NCBI RefSeq assembly: GCF_002115725.1
Contig: NZ_JFKD01000001.1
Coordinates: 186,001 to 250,000 of the forward strand
DNA length: 64,000 bases
DNA from: Marivita cryptomonadis
GTDB lineage: Bacteria; Pseudomonadota; Alphaproteobacteria; Rhodobacterales; Rhodobacteraceae
Reading direction: 5' to 3'
The notes beneath the pieces are model-generated. The model did not search any database and had not been told where the DNA came from. It saw only the letters and a program-made list of their open reading frames with translations. Position numbers and translations under genes: made by a program. Below are positions 17,546 through 25,862 of this stretch, one piece after another (position 1 is the first letter of the stretch; every line of letters starts with the position of its first letter).

Positions 17546-18583
17546 ATGAACGACCCTGTCGTAAAGCTCGAACATGTCTGGAAGATCTTTGGCGAGCGCA
17601 GTGACGAGGCCATGAACGCCGTCTTGAACGAAGGGCTGACCAAGCCGGAAGTTCTTGAGCGTTTCAAATGCGTCGTCGGTGTGCAGGACGCCAGTTTCGA
17701 AGTCGCACGTGGTGAAATTTTCTGCATCATGGGCCTGTCTGGTTCGGGCAAGTCAACGCTCGTGCGTCACGTGAACCGGCTGATCGAACCAACGGCGGGC
17801 AAGATCGAAATACTTGGGCAGGATGTTTCTGCAATTTCAGCAACCGAACTGAGGCGCATCCGGGCGCAGCAGATCGGGATGGTGTTTCAGCACATGGCTT
17901 TGCTGCCGCACAGGTCAGTGCGGGATAATGTGGCCTATCCATTGGAAATCAGAAAAGTGCCCAAGTCCAAACGCTGGGCGATTTCCGATCACGCTTTGGG
18001 GCTAGTCGATCTGACCGGTTATGAGGATCGTCTGCCGCGCGAATTGTCTGGCGGCATGCAACAGCGCGTTGGTATCGCCCGCGCTTTGGCATCCGATCCT
18101 GAGATACTCTTGATGGACGAGCCGTTTTCAGCGCTTGATCCGCTCATCCGTTTGCAGCTTCAGGACCAGTTCAAGGCGCTTGTTGCGCAGCTCAAGAAAA
18201 CCACGCTTTTCATCACGCATGACCTCGATGAAGCTATCCGCATCGGTCACCGCATCGCCATCATGAAAGACGGGGTGATCGTGCAGATCGGCACACCAGA
18301 AGACATCGTGATGAACCCGGCCGATGATTACGTGCGTGAATTCGTACAAGGTATTTCCAAGCTCAAGCTCGTGAAGGCCCATTCTATCATGGAGCCGATG
18401 GCAAGCTATCAAGGCTCGCTCGATGGCGCGCCCCGTGCCGATGAGGGTGCCGATCTGGACCAACTGATCGACCTTGCCGTCGGAACCGACCTTCCCGTGG
18501 TCATCACTCAGGACAGCACGGATATCGGAATAGTTACAAAGCCGCGCCTGCTGCGCGGCATTCAGGGGGGCAAAGATGAGTGA
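17546..18583 (+). CDS. Betaine-type ABC transporter ATP-binding protein
   Basis: ATPase subunit of 345 residues. Walker A is GLSGSGKST near residue 66, the signature is LSGGMQQRVGIARAL, Walker B is ILLMDEPFSALDP and the H-loop is FITHDLDEA. The N-terminal ERSDEAMNAVLNEGLTKPEVL insert before Walker A is typical of ProV/OpuAA. A short C-terminal tail of about 90 residues replaces a full CBS pair. The ATG at 17546 follows GGGAGAGG. It overlaps the permease gene by eight bases. Confidence 0.92.
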   Translation: MNDPVVKLEHVWKIFGERSDEAMNAVLNEGLTKPEVLERFKCVVGVQDASFEVARGEIFCIMGLSGSGKSTLVRHVNRLIEPTAGKIEILGQDVSAISATELRRIRAQQIGMVFQHMALLPHRSVRDNVAYPLEIRKVPKSKRWAISDHALGLVDLTGYEDRLPRELSGGMQQRVGIARALASDPEILLMDEPFSALDPLIRLQLQDQFKALVAQLKKTTLFITHDLDEAIRIGHRIAIMKDGVIVQIGTPEDIVMNPADDYVREFVQGISKLKLVKAHSIMEPMASYQGSLDGAPRADEGADLDQLIDLAVGTDLPVVITQDSTDIGIVTKPRLLRGIQGGKDE

Positions 18584-20162
18584 CGCAACCACAGATGTGA
18601 AAGTCACCGCCGCCTCGGATATCGAGGTCGACCGCGAAGCGCTGGACAGATCCATCAAGGACTTTGCCGGGCCCAATGGCGACTACTATGTGCGTGCGTT
18701 TCATACAATCCACGACAGCACGGGCATCATTCCCAAGACCTTCAATATGGCAGCAGCACTTCTTGGCCCAGTTTGGGCTTCGTCGCGGGCAATCTGGGGA
18801 ATGTTCTGGGCCTTTCTCATCCTGGAAATCATCGCGTGGGTGCAGATCGGACGCGGGCTCTGGGGCAATCTTGGCGCTGAGTTTCTTGACCGTGCAGCCC
18901 AGCAGCAGGTGCGCATGCAAGAACGGCTGGATCAGGCTGCTGCAGCCGCAGATGAAACAAGCCGCCAAAGGTTCGAAACGCTGGCCGGCAACATGCAGCG
19001 TGCCATCGACCAGAACATTGAACGGGCCGAAGCCGCACAAGCCGAGGGCATGAGCATCCTGGTGACTGGTCTGATGCTGCTGCTGGTCTTCAAATTCGTT
19101 CAGGGGGTATACGCCAATGTGGCCTACGAAAAGCAGTATTCGCGTTGGCGCATTGATCCGACTGGCACGGAAAGCGGTCGTTCGACCAAAAATCTGGTCT
19201 TGGGCGCGGTTCTGACCGCGGCTGTTGCGCCGCTCATCATCTACAAGTTCACCGTCAGCAATTCACTCGCTCTGCTTGACGAATTCCCTGAAAGACAGGT
19301 TTCCGAAGCAGTGCTTGGTGAAGGCGGAGGCACGCTCTTTGGTGCGGTCGCCTCGTGGATGGAGGCGCGCATTGATGCAGCTGCCACCGCCGGGGGTGAC
19401 GTGTTCGACGGGATCGTCGCGGGTGTTCGAACGGTTTTGGACGGCCTGACATTGGCCCTGAACGGTTCGCCTTGGCCGGTGGTGATGCTGGTGATTGCCG
19501 TCACCGCCTATCGCGCTGCCGGTCCGCGCGTGGCGATCTTTACGATAGCGGCCATGGCCTATACGGCGTTGCTCGGCTATTGGGCGCTGGCGATGGAAAC
19601 GGTCGCTCTGGTTGGGGCTGCAGTGATCCTGTGTGTGATCATCGGCATCCCATTGGGCGTATGGTTCGGCAAATCGCGGCGCGCCTATCGCATGGCGGAA
19701 CCTGTGCTTGACCTGATGCAGACGCTGCCCGCTTTTGTCTATCTGATCCCGATCATTGCGTTCTTTGGTACTGGCAACCCACCGGGTATTTTGGCAACGA
19801 TCATCTTTGGCATGCCACCGGTCATTCGCCTGACAGCGCTGGGCATGCGGGGTGTGCCTGACAGCATCAAAGAAGCTGCCGTGGCCTTTGGTGCATCCAA
19901 GTGGCAGCTCTTGAAGGATGTTGAAATCCCACTTGCCTTGCCGTCGATCATGGCCGGGGTGAACCAGACAATCCTGATGTGCCTTTCAATGGTGGTGATC
20001 ATCTCGCTTATCGGTGGCGGTGGTCTGGGGCAGGAGATCCTCGAAGCGCTGCAATTTGCGGCCAAAGGCCCGGGTTTGCTAGGTGGCTTCGCCATCCTGT
20101 TCCTCGCGATGGTCATGGACCGCATTGTTCAGGGCGCGTTCAAACGGGCAGATCAGAAGTAG
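18576..20162 (+). CDS. Betaine-type ABC transporter permease with long N-terminal extension
   Basis: Membrane subunit of 528 residues, about 150 more than a typical ProW. The C-terminal half is a standard permease with the EAA loop EAAVAFGASKWQLLKDVEIP (near residues 429-448). The N-terminal half has a hydrophobic segment near residues 68-95, then a charged Gln/Ala-rich stretch that looks coiled-coil (about residues 104-155), then more membrane segments. The start overlaps the ATPase gene. The extension may be a regulatory or partner-binding module; larger permeases occur among roseobacter betaine/TMAO importers. Confidence 0.9.
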   Translation: MSDATTDVKVTAASDIEVDREALDRSIKDFAGPNGDYYVRAFHTIHDSTGIIPKTFNMAAALLGPVWASSRAIWGMFWAFLILEIIAWVQIGRGLWGNLGAEFLDRAAQQQVRMQERLDQAAAAADETSRQRFETLAGNMQRAIDQNIERAEAAQAEGMSILVTGLMLLLVFKFVQGVYANVAYEKQYSRWRIDPTGTESGRSTKNLVLGAVLTAAVAPLIIYKFTVSNSLALLDEFPERQVSEAVLGEGGGTLFGAVASWMEARIDAAATAGGDVFDGIVAGVRTVLDGLTLALNGSPWPVVMLVIAVTAYRAAGPRVAIFTIAAMAYTALLGYWALAMETVALVGAAVILCVIIGIPLGVWFGKSRRAYRMAEPVLDLMQTLPAFVYLIPIIAFFGTGNPPGILATIIFGMPPVIRLTALGMRGVPDSIKEAAVAFGASKWQLLKDVEIPLALPSIMAGVNQTILMCLSMVVIISLIGGGGLGQEILEALQFAAKGPGLLGGFAILFLAMVMDRIVQGAFKRADQK

Positions 20163-20249
20163 GTCTGCCCGATCACACGACCAAACGCGACACGCTTGAC
20201 TTGTTATGTTGCGTGACCTGAGGCAGATTTGCCTTGGGAGGAACGTGTG

Positions 20250-21074
20250 ATGGCAACGGAAACGGCAGGTTCAAAGCCGCTCAACACTGTCGCGTCGCAG
20301 CAGCGGACGACCTACACCGTCAACACCGTCACGGCGGACGATATCAAGGCATCGCTGAAAGCAGGGTTCTCGGACTTCGTGTCCCGACCGATGATGAGTG
20401 GTTTCTTCGGTCTCTTCTATGCGGTCTTCGGAATCTTGTTTGTCTGGTGCTTGGTCTGGCTGGGAAAGGTCTGGATGGTCCTCCCAGCTGCCGTTGCCTT
20501 TCCCTTGATCGCGCCTTTCGCGGCGGCCGGGCTTTACGAAATGTCCCGCCGTTTGCAACGCAACGAAAGCTTCGGCTGGTCCGAAATCCTCACCGTCATG
20601 GCCAACCAGCGAAAACGCGAGATGGGCTGGATGGCTTTCGTAACCTTGTTCATCCTTTGGATATGGTTTTACCAGTTCCGCACGGTATTGGTGATCGTCC
20701 TACAGGATTCATCTTTCTCGGATTTGGAGGGCTTTTTCAGAGTCGCTTTCTTCACCTCCGAAGGATGGACCTTTCTGGCCATAGGCACCTGCGTCGGCGC
20801 GTTTCTGTCGGCTGTTCTATTTTCATTCACCGTTGTCGCGATGCCCATGCTTCTGGATCGCGACATCGATTTCATCACGGCGATGCTGACCTCTGTCCGT
20901 GTCGTAACAGAGAACCCTGCGGTTATGCTGGCTTGGGCTGCGATCATCACGGTCACCATGCTTCTGTCGCTGGTGCCAGCGTTTCTGGGCCTGATCTTCA
21001 CGCTTCCCATTCTGGGGCACACCACGTGGCACCTTTACCAGCGCGCGGTGACTCCGACTCTGGCAAACGGCTGA
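20250..21074 (+). CDS. DUF2189 family integral membrane protein
   Basis: Membrane protein of 274 residues with about six hydrophobic segments (for example GFFGLFYAVFGILFVWCLVW and a late AWAAIITVTMLLSLVPAFLGL). The pattern NTVTADDIKASLKAGFSDFV before the first segment is typical of DUF2189 proteins. GGGAGGAAC precedes the ATG at 20250. It follows the permease gene by 87 bp on the same strand and may be a separate transcription unit. No function is known for the family and I see none here. Confidence 0.78.
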   Translation: MATETAGSKPLNTVASQQRTTYTVNTVTADDIKASLKAGFSDFVSRPMMSGFFGLFYAVFGILFVWCLVWLGKVWMVLPAAVAFPLIAPFAAAGLYEMSRRLQRNESFGWSEILTVMANQRKREMGWMAFVTLFILWIWFYQFRTVLVIVLQDSSFSDLEGFFRVAFFTSEGWTFLAIGTCVGAFLSAVLFSFTVVAMPMLLDRDIDFITAMLTSVRVVTENPAVMLAWAAIITVTMLLSLVPAFLGLIFTLPILGHTTWHLYQRAVTPTLANG

Positions 21075-21101
21075 TGGATAAGGCCTCGCCTGCGTCCATC
21101 A
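21072..21101. terminator. Possible bidirectional terminator hairpin
   Basis: Nested inverted repeat with outer arms TGATGGA/TCCATCA and inner arms AGGC/GCCT, between the convergent DUF2189 and urtE genes. There is no strong T-run on either strand. Confidence 0.4.
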
Positions 21102-21126
21102 AAATGTGCACGCGGTATTTGTAGCT

Positions 21127-21834
21127 TTACACCGACACGCCTGCCAATAGCGCATCCCGATCCAGCTCCGCCTTTTGTCCGCTCATCTTTACCGCGCCGC
21201 GTTCGAGAACGTAGAAGCGGTCGCCAAGGTCATAGGCAAAGCTGAAATACTGCTCGACGAGCACAATCGCCATGTCCGCCTGTTCGCGCAGCAGGGCAAT
21301 CACCCGACCGATTTGTTGGATAATGTTGGGCTGGATGCCCTCGGTCGGTTCGTCCAGTAGCAATAGCTTCGGCTTGGTGATCAGCGCCCGCGCAATGGCA
21401 AGTTGCTGTTGTTGCCCGCCAGACAGGTCGCCACCCCGACGGTTGAGGAATTCCTTGAGGATCGGGAACAGCTCAAAAATATGATCAGGGATGTTATGTT
21501 CGGATTTTGGCAGGCAGGCAAACCCTGTCTCAAGGTTCTCGCGCACGGTCAGCAGCGGAAAGATATCGCGGCCTTGCGGAACGTAGGCCACACCTTTTTG
21601 CGCCAGCGCATGCGCCGAAGCATGGGAAATCGCCTCGCCGTTCAGCGACAGCGATCCACCTGAATAGGCATGTGTACCTGAGATCGCCTTGAGCAATGAT
21701 GTCTTGCCTACACCGTTGGTTCCCATCACGCAGGTGATTTCGCCCTTGGCGGCGGCCATGTCGATGCCGTTGAGGATTTGACTGCCGCCATAGTGCAGCG
21801 TCAGACCCTCGGTTTTCAGGACTTCATCGGCCAA
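21127..21834 (-). CDS. urtE: Urea ABC transporter ATP-binding protein UrtE
   Basis: ATPase subunit of 235 residues for urea import. Walker A is MGTNGVGKTSLLKAISG, the signature is LSGGQQQQLAIARALI, Walker B is LLLLDEPTEGIQPNI and the switch is VLVEQYFSFA. The DEPTEGIQPNII form is typical of UrtE. No ATG is available; I chose the TTG at 21834 because GAGG lies 6 nt upstream, although another TTG four codons earlier is possible. It overlaps the end of urtD by eleven bases and is the last gene of urtABCDE. Confidence 0.92.
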   Translation of the reverse strand: MADEVLKTEGLTLHYGGSQILNGIDMAAAKGEITCVMGTNGVGKTSLLKAISGTHAYSGGSLSLNGEAISHASAHALAQKGVAYVPQGRDIFPLLTVRENLETGFACLPKSEHNIPDHIFELFPILKEFLNRRGGDLSGGQQQQLAIARALITKPKLLLLDEPTEGIQPNIIQQIGRVIALLREQADMAIVLVEQYFSFAYDLGDRFYVLERGAVKMSGQKAELDRDALLAGVSV

Positions 21835-22564
21835 GATACACCTCAATCACCTGTTCATTCTTCGTCACGTGGTCCAATGATCCTTCGGCCAGCACCGACC
21901 CTTCGTGCAGCACCGTCACCTTGCAGTTCAGGCGGCGCACAAATTCCATGTCATGCTCCACCACCACCACCGCTCGTGTCTTTGCAGCTTCGCGCAGGAT
22001 GTCGGTGGTGTGTTCGCGTTCCGCCGGGGTCATCCCTGCAGCGGGCTCATCGACCAACAAAAGGCGGGGGTCTTGGGCCAGTAGCATCCCGATCTCGAGC
22101 CACTGCTTTTGCCCATGGCTCAGCTCTCCCGACTTTCGGTGCAACGCGCCCGACAGTCCGATCTGTTCTGCCAAGTCCGCCACCTTGTCGCTGTCCTCCT
22201 GAGTTTGCTTGAAGAACAAAACTGCCAGCGGGCCGCGCGTTTTCTTTAATGCCATCATCAGATTGTCAAAAACGCTCTGATCTTCGAACACGGTTGGGCG
22301 TTGGAATTTTCGGCCAACTCCGGCTTGCGCGATCTTGCTTTCCGACATCTTGAGCAGAGAAACACTTTTGTCTCCATAGATCACCCGGCCCTCATCGGGT
22401 TTCGTCTTTCCCGTGATGATGTCCATAAAGGTCGTCTTGCCCGCGCCATTGGGCCCGATCACTGCGCGCAATTCGCGATCGGCGATCTGGAAGGACAGGT
22501 TGTTGATGGCTTTGAACCCATCAAAGGACACCGACACGCCCGAAACCTCGAGAAGTGTGCTCAT
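21824..22564 (-). CDS. urtD: Urea ABC transporter ATP-binding protein UrtD
   Basis: ATPase subunit of 246 residues. Walker A is GPNGAGKTTFMDIITGK, followed by the GVGRKFQRPTVFEDQSV stretch seen in UrtD. The signature LSHGQKQWLEIGMLL and Walker B LLLVDEPAAGMTP, with the unusual SHGQKQWLEI form, distinguish UrtD from amino-acid LivG proteins. Its ATG overlaps the urtC stop (ATGA) and its end overlaps urtE. It forms the UrtD/UrtE ATPase pair on the inner face of the membrane. Confidence 0.94.
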   Translation of the reverse strand: MSTLLEVSGVSVSFDGFKAINNLSFQIADRELRAVIGPNGAGKTTFMDIITGKTKPDEGRVIYGDKSVSLLKMSESKIAQAGVGRKFQRPTVFEDQSVFDNLMMALKKTRGPLAVLFFKQTQEDSDKVADLAEQIGLSGALHRKSGELSHGQKQWLEIGMLLAQDPRLLLVDEPAAGMTPAEREHTTDILREAAKTRAVVVVEHDMEFVRRLNCKVTVLHEGSVLAEGSLDHVTKNEQVIEVYLGR

Positions 22565-23814
22565 TTCTCGGCCTCCTGTTCCCGCAGCGCGCCGTGATCG
22601 GGACCAAGGTCAGCACCGTGACGGTTCGGGCTTTTGCGATCGATCAAGATGTCCACCAATCCACCGATGCCCTTGGGCGCGAATAGCGTCACACAAACAA
22701 AGGACAGGCCCAGCAGCACAGTCCACCAGTCAACCCAGCTGATCGTGTAGAAGCCAAGGTTGATGTCCGGTGCCTGACCTCCGGTGAACCATGTCGATAC
22801 TAACGACACGAATGCCGCACCAATCACCGCTCCATATAGCCTCCCGCGTCCGCCGATGGCGACCCAAACGGCCAGATAGATCGATGCGATTGGCGCGATT
22901 TCTGCCGGGTTCACAATGCCCGCCTGCGGATAATACAGCGCTCCCGCAATACCGGCGATTACGGCGGTCAGGGTGAAGATCACCAGCTTGAACGCCTCGA
23001 CCGGGTAACCAAGAAACCTGACCCGTGCTTCGTCATCGCGGATGGCCCGAATGACCGATCCGAACTTGCCTGATACGATCCAAGCACACAGCAGATAGCC
23101 GAGCGCCAGCGCCAGCGCCGAGGCCCAGAAGAACCAGAGCGACACGATGGATTGCGGTGTGTCGCCCATACCCGGCAGGTTTTGCAGTCCGGACAACCCA
23201 TTATTGCCCCGCAAACCGCTGTCATTCTGAAACAGGTGCAGAGAAAGGGCGAGGGTCATCGCTTGGGTCAGGATCGACAGGTAAACACCCGTCACGCGGC
23301 TGCGGAACGCCAGCCAGCCAAAGATCAGCGCCAGAAGGCCGGGCACGAGAACAACGGCGGCCAGCTGCAGGGGCAGCGAATGCGCGAACGCCCAGATCGG
23401 CGGAAATTCTGACGATCCGACAACGCCGAAGATTTGCGTGGCAATCCCGTCTGAGACCTCTTGCGGTGTCGGGGGCAGTGCGGCGGCGGACAGGCTTTCC
23501 AGCACGATGATCTCGGTCCGGGCATACATCAGCCACATGCCGATGGCGTAGCCGCCAAGCCCGAAAAAGGCCATGTGCCCCAGCGACAGGATCCCGCAAT
23601 AGCCCCAGACAAGGTCCATCGCCAAAGCCACAAGGCACAGGCAAAGCGTCTTACCCAACGTCTTGATGAAGCTGGTCGAGATCACGCCGATCCCGAACCC
23701 TTCTGACAGGACTGTGACCCCAACTGTGAACAACGCGAGGATGGTGAGAAAGATCATCACCGACGGAAAGCGTAGCGCGAAAGGCTGGCGGCGGGGGAGG
23801 GCAGCGTCAGTCAT
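22561..23814 (-). CDS. urtC: Urea ABC transporter permease UrtC
   Basis: Inner-membrane permease of 417 residues of the LivM type. The sequence MDLVWGYCGILSLGHMAFFGLGGYAIGMWL (near residues 66-95) marks the family, and the C-terminal ends in a charged tail (KSPNRHGADLGPDHGALREQ). It sits between urtB and urtD with a three-base gap upstream and an ATGA overlap downstream. Length and position match urea transporters rather than branched-chain amino acid ones. Confidence 0.93.
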   Translation of the reverse strand: MTDAALPRRQPFALRFPSVMIFLTILALFTVGVTVLSEGFGIGVISTSFIKTLGKTLCLCLVALAMDLVWGYCGILSLGHMAFFGLGGYAIGMWLMYARTEIIVLESLSAAALPPTPQEVSDGIATQIFGVVGSSEFPPIWAFAHSLPLQLAAVVLVPGLLALIFGWLAFRSRVTGVYLSILTQAMTLALSLHLFQNDSGLRGNNGLSGLQNLPGMGDTPQSIVSLWFFWASALALALGYLLCAWIVSGKFGSVIRAIRDDEARVRFLGYPVEAFKLVIFTLTAVIAGIAGALYYPQAGIVNPAEIAPIASIYLAVWVAIGGRGRLYGAVIGAAFVSLVSTWFTGGQAPDINLGFYTISWVDWWTVLLGLSFVCVTLFAPKGIGGLVDILIDRKSPNRHGADLGPDHGALREQEAEK

Positions 23815-23817
23815 GTC

Positions 23818-25776
23818 TTACGCCTCCGCCGCGCGGCCCTTGAGGGCGATGATGCCCTTTGGCCGGAACTGGATGAACAGGATGATAAACAGGATCATGT
23901 AGGTCTGCGCCGCCAGCGTGTTGGACGGGTTGAACCACTCGATCCCTTTCTGCAGGAAGCCAACCATCGTGGCCCCCAAAAGTGTGCCCCAGATGTTGCC
24001 TACACCGCCAACAACAACGGTCATAAAGGACTGCACGATGTAATCGCTGCCCATCTCGGAGGTGACTTTGGCATAAAGTCCGATAGCCACCCCAGCGATG
24101 CCCGCGATGCCAGACCCAAACCCAAAGGTCAGCATGTTGATCTTGTCTGGGTTGATGCCCATCGAGGCTGCCATGCGCGGGTTCTGCGTTACCGCGCGTA
24201 CCTCCAGACCAAGTCGCGTGCGGTTCATCACGAACAGGAACAGCGCGAGGAACAGCAATGCGAGCACGAAGATCGCAATCCGGATATAACTGATCGAAAC
24301 GATGTCATTGATCACCAGCGATCCATCCAGCCAACCCGGCGCGGTGAGGGGGCGTGCCTGTGTGCCAAAGATATTCTTGGCAATCTGTTGCAGCGCGATG
24401 GAAATCCCGAAGGTCGCCAACAGCGTTTCCAGCGGACGGTGGTACAGCCAGCGGATCACCAGCCGTTCCATCGCCACGCCTGCTCCAAAAGTGATGGCAA
24501 ACGCCAGCGGGATCGCGACCAGAATGGACAGCGTGTAGTCGGGGATGAACAACTGCACGACATAGCCGGTATAGGCGCCCATCATGATGAATTCGCCGTG
24601 GGCCATGTTGATGACGCCCATCACACCAAAGGTGATGGCAAGCCCAATTGCGGCCAAGAAATAGATCGACGCCAAGGACAGCGCGTCCAGCGACAGGTCG
24701 AACATCTGGTTGATCGCGACCTTGTTTTCTATCGCATTCAGCGCGGCTTGGGCAGCAAACACCACTTCGGGCGGTGCACCCACATAGCGTTCGTAAAAGA
24801 CGTGATTGGCAAGACGCTGGTCGACCTCGGCTTCGGTTGCAACAGCGGTCACCACGCCCTGTTCTGCCAAGGCCGCATAGGCCATATCGCGCGCATCTTG
24901 ACTGTTCAGCGTGGCGACCTGAATGCCCGCCACCTGCCCATCGGCAATGTTCTCAATCAATGCATTGCGTTGGTCTTCAACACTGATCCGGGGCTTGGCA
25001 AGATCAGCGGACACCAGCAGCGCATAGGCGTCATCACGCGACAATTGTTCTGATCCGGGGTCAAGCATCTGGCCGATATCCGGGTCTGTCGGCAACACGT
25101 TTGCGGCTTCGACCCGCACTGATAAGAGCGGGTTCAGGGCGGCGCGGACGTCGACGCCCAAATCCCCGTCAAAGCTCTGGATCGCCTCGATCCGCTCGGC
25201 ATCCGTTTCGCCATAGGCGATGGTCAGCAAGCGTTCCAAACGCTGCTTGCGGGCGAGGATCTGCGTGTCCGTTTCATTTTCAAGGCTGGCACGCAGCGCG
25301 GCCAAATGGCTTTCCTCAGCCCCACGTTCAATCGCATCCAGCGCGCGGCGGCGCGTGTCGGGGTCAGGATCGCTGAGTTGGAACTGGACAAGTGCCGTAC
25401 CGATCAATCCGCGAATGCCAGAGTTCGGTTTGAGTTGATCGAACCCGTCATCGGGAACCTCTCCGATCTCTGTGCCATCCGCAAAATCGAATATCCGCAG
25501 TGTGTCCCGGTCCACTTCTTCGGCGTAGACGAACAGGCCGGTTTCCGTGTTCACCCACATCTGGCGTGTTTGCCATTTGTCCATGACCACCTGCGCTTCG
25601 GGCAGCCCGCTATTGGCAAGCGCGTCAATCGCGGGTCCAATGGTCCGGCGCGAACTTTCAACGATAATGTCGCGTTGCGACTGAAGCAGTTGTTGGATGG
25701 GGGCATCTGCCTGCTGTGCTGTGGCGGGAAACGCCAGTGTCAGGCAAGCAAGGAAAGTGGCGACAAAGCGCAGCAT
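23818..25776 (-). CDS. urtB: Urea ABC transporter permease UrtB with periplasmic N-terminal domain
   Basis: Permease of 652 residues. The first part is a signal-like segment (MLRFVATFLACLTLAFPATAQ) and about 330 mostly charged residues. The LivH-type membrane domain begins near AINQMFDLSLDALSLASIYF, with GVMGVINMAHGEFIMMGAYTG and AVTQNPRMAASMGINPDKIN as family marks. An N-terminal domain is usual for UrtB, but here it is long. The ATG at 25776 begins the signal; a start six codons earlier is possible. It follows urtA after a hairpin. Confidence 0.92.
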   Translation of the reverse strand: MLRFVATFLACLTLAFPATAQQADAPIQQLLQSQRDIIVESSRRTIGPAIDALANSGLPEAQVVMDKWQTRQMWVNTETGLFVYAEEVDRDTLRIFDFADGTEIGEVPDDGFDQLKPNSGIRGLIGTALVQFQLSDPDPDTRRRALDAIERGAEESHLAALRASLENETDTQILARKQRLERLLTIAYGETDAERIEAIQSFDGDLGVDVRAALNPLLSVRVEAANVLPTDPDIGQMLDPGSEQLSRDDAYALLVSADLAKPRISVEDQRNALIENIADGQVAGIQVATLNSQDARDMAYAALAEQGVVTAVATEAEVDQRLANHVFYERYVGAPPEVVFAAQAALNAIENKVAINQMFDLSLDALSLASIYFLAAIGLAITFGVMGVINMAHGEFIMMGAYTGYVVQLFIPDYTLSILVAIPLAFAITFGAGVAMERLVIRWLYHRPLETLLATFGISIALQQIAKNIFGTQARPLTAPGWLDGSLVINDIVSISYIRIAIFVLALLFLALFLFVMNRTRLGLEVRAVTQNPRMAASMGINPDKINMLTFGFGSGIAGIAGVAIGLYAKVTSEMGSDYIVQSFMTVVVGGVGNIWGTLLGATMVGFLQKGIEWFNPSNTLAAQTYMILFIILFIQFRPKGIIALKGRAAEA

Positions 25777-25830
25777 TTGGATATCCGTCGTCATTGGAAC
25801 GCGCGAACGCGTACCTTACGGGAAGGGTGG

Positions 25831-25852
25831 GGTGCGTGGTTTCCCACGCACC
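25831..25852 (-). terminator. Hairpin between urtA and urtB
   Basis: Perfect 9-bp stem GGTGCGTGG/CCACGCACC with a 4-nt loop, 10 bp after the urtA stop. No T-run follows, so it probably stabilises the urtA message or attenuates weakly. Confidence 0.55.
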
Positions 25853-25862
25853 GCTCATTGGC

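Noticed and set aside
20234..21124. 296-codon frame overlapping the DUF2189 gene
   Set aside because: Same strand, different frame; it is His/Arg/Gly-rich and lacks the membrane segments seen in the real frame.
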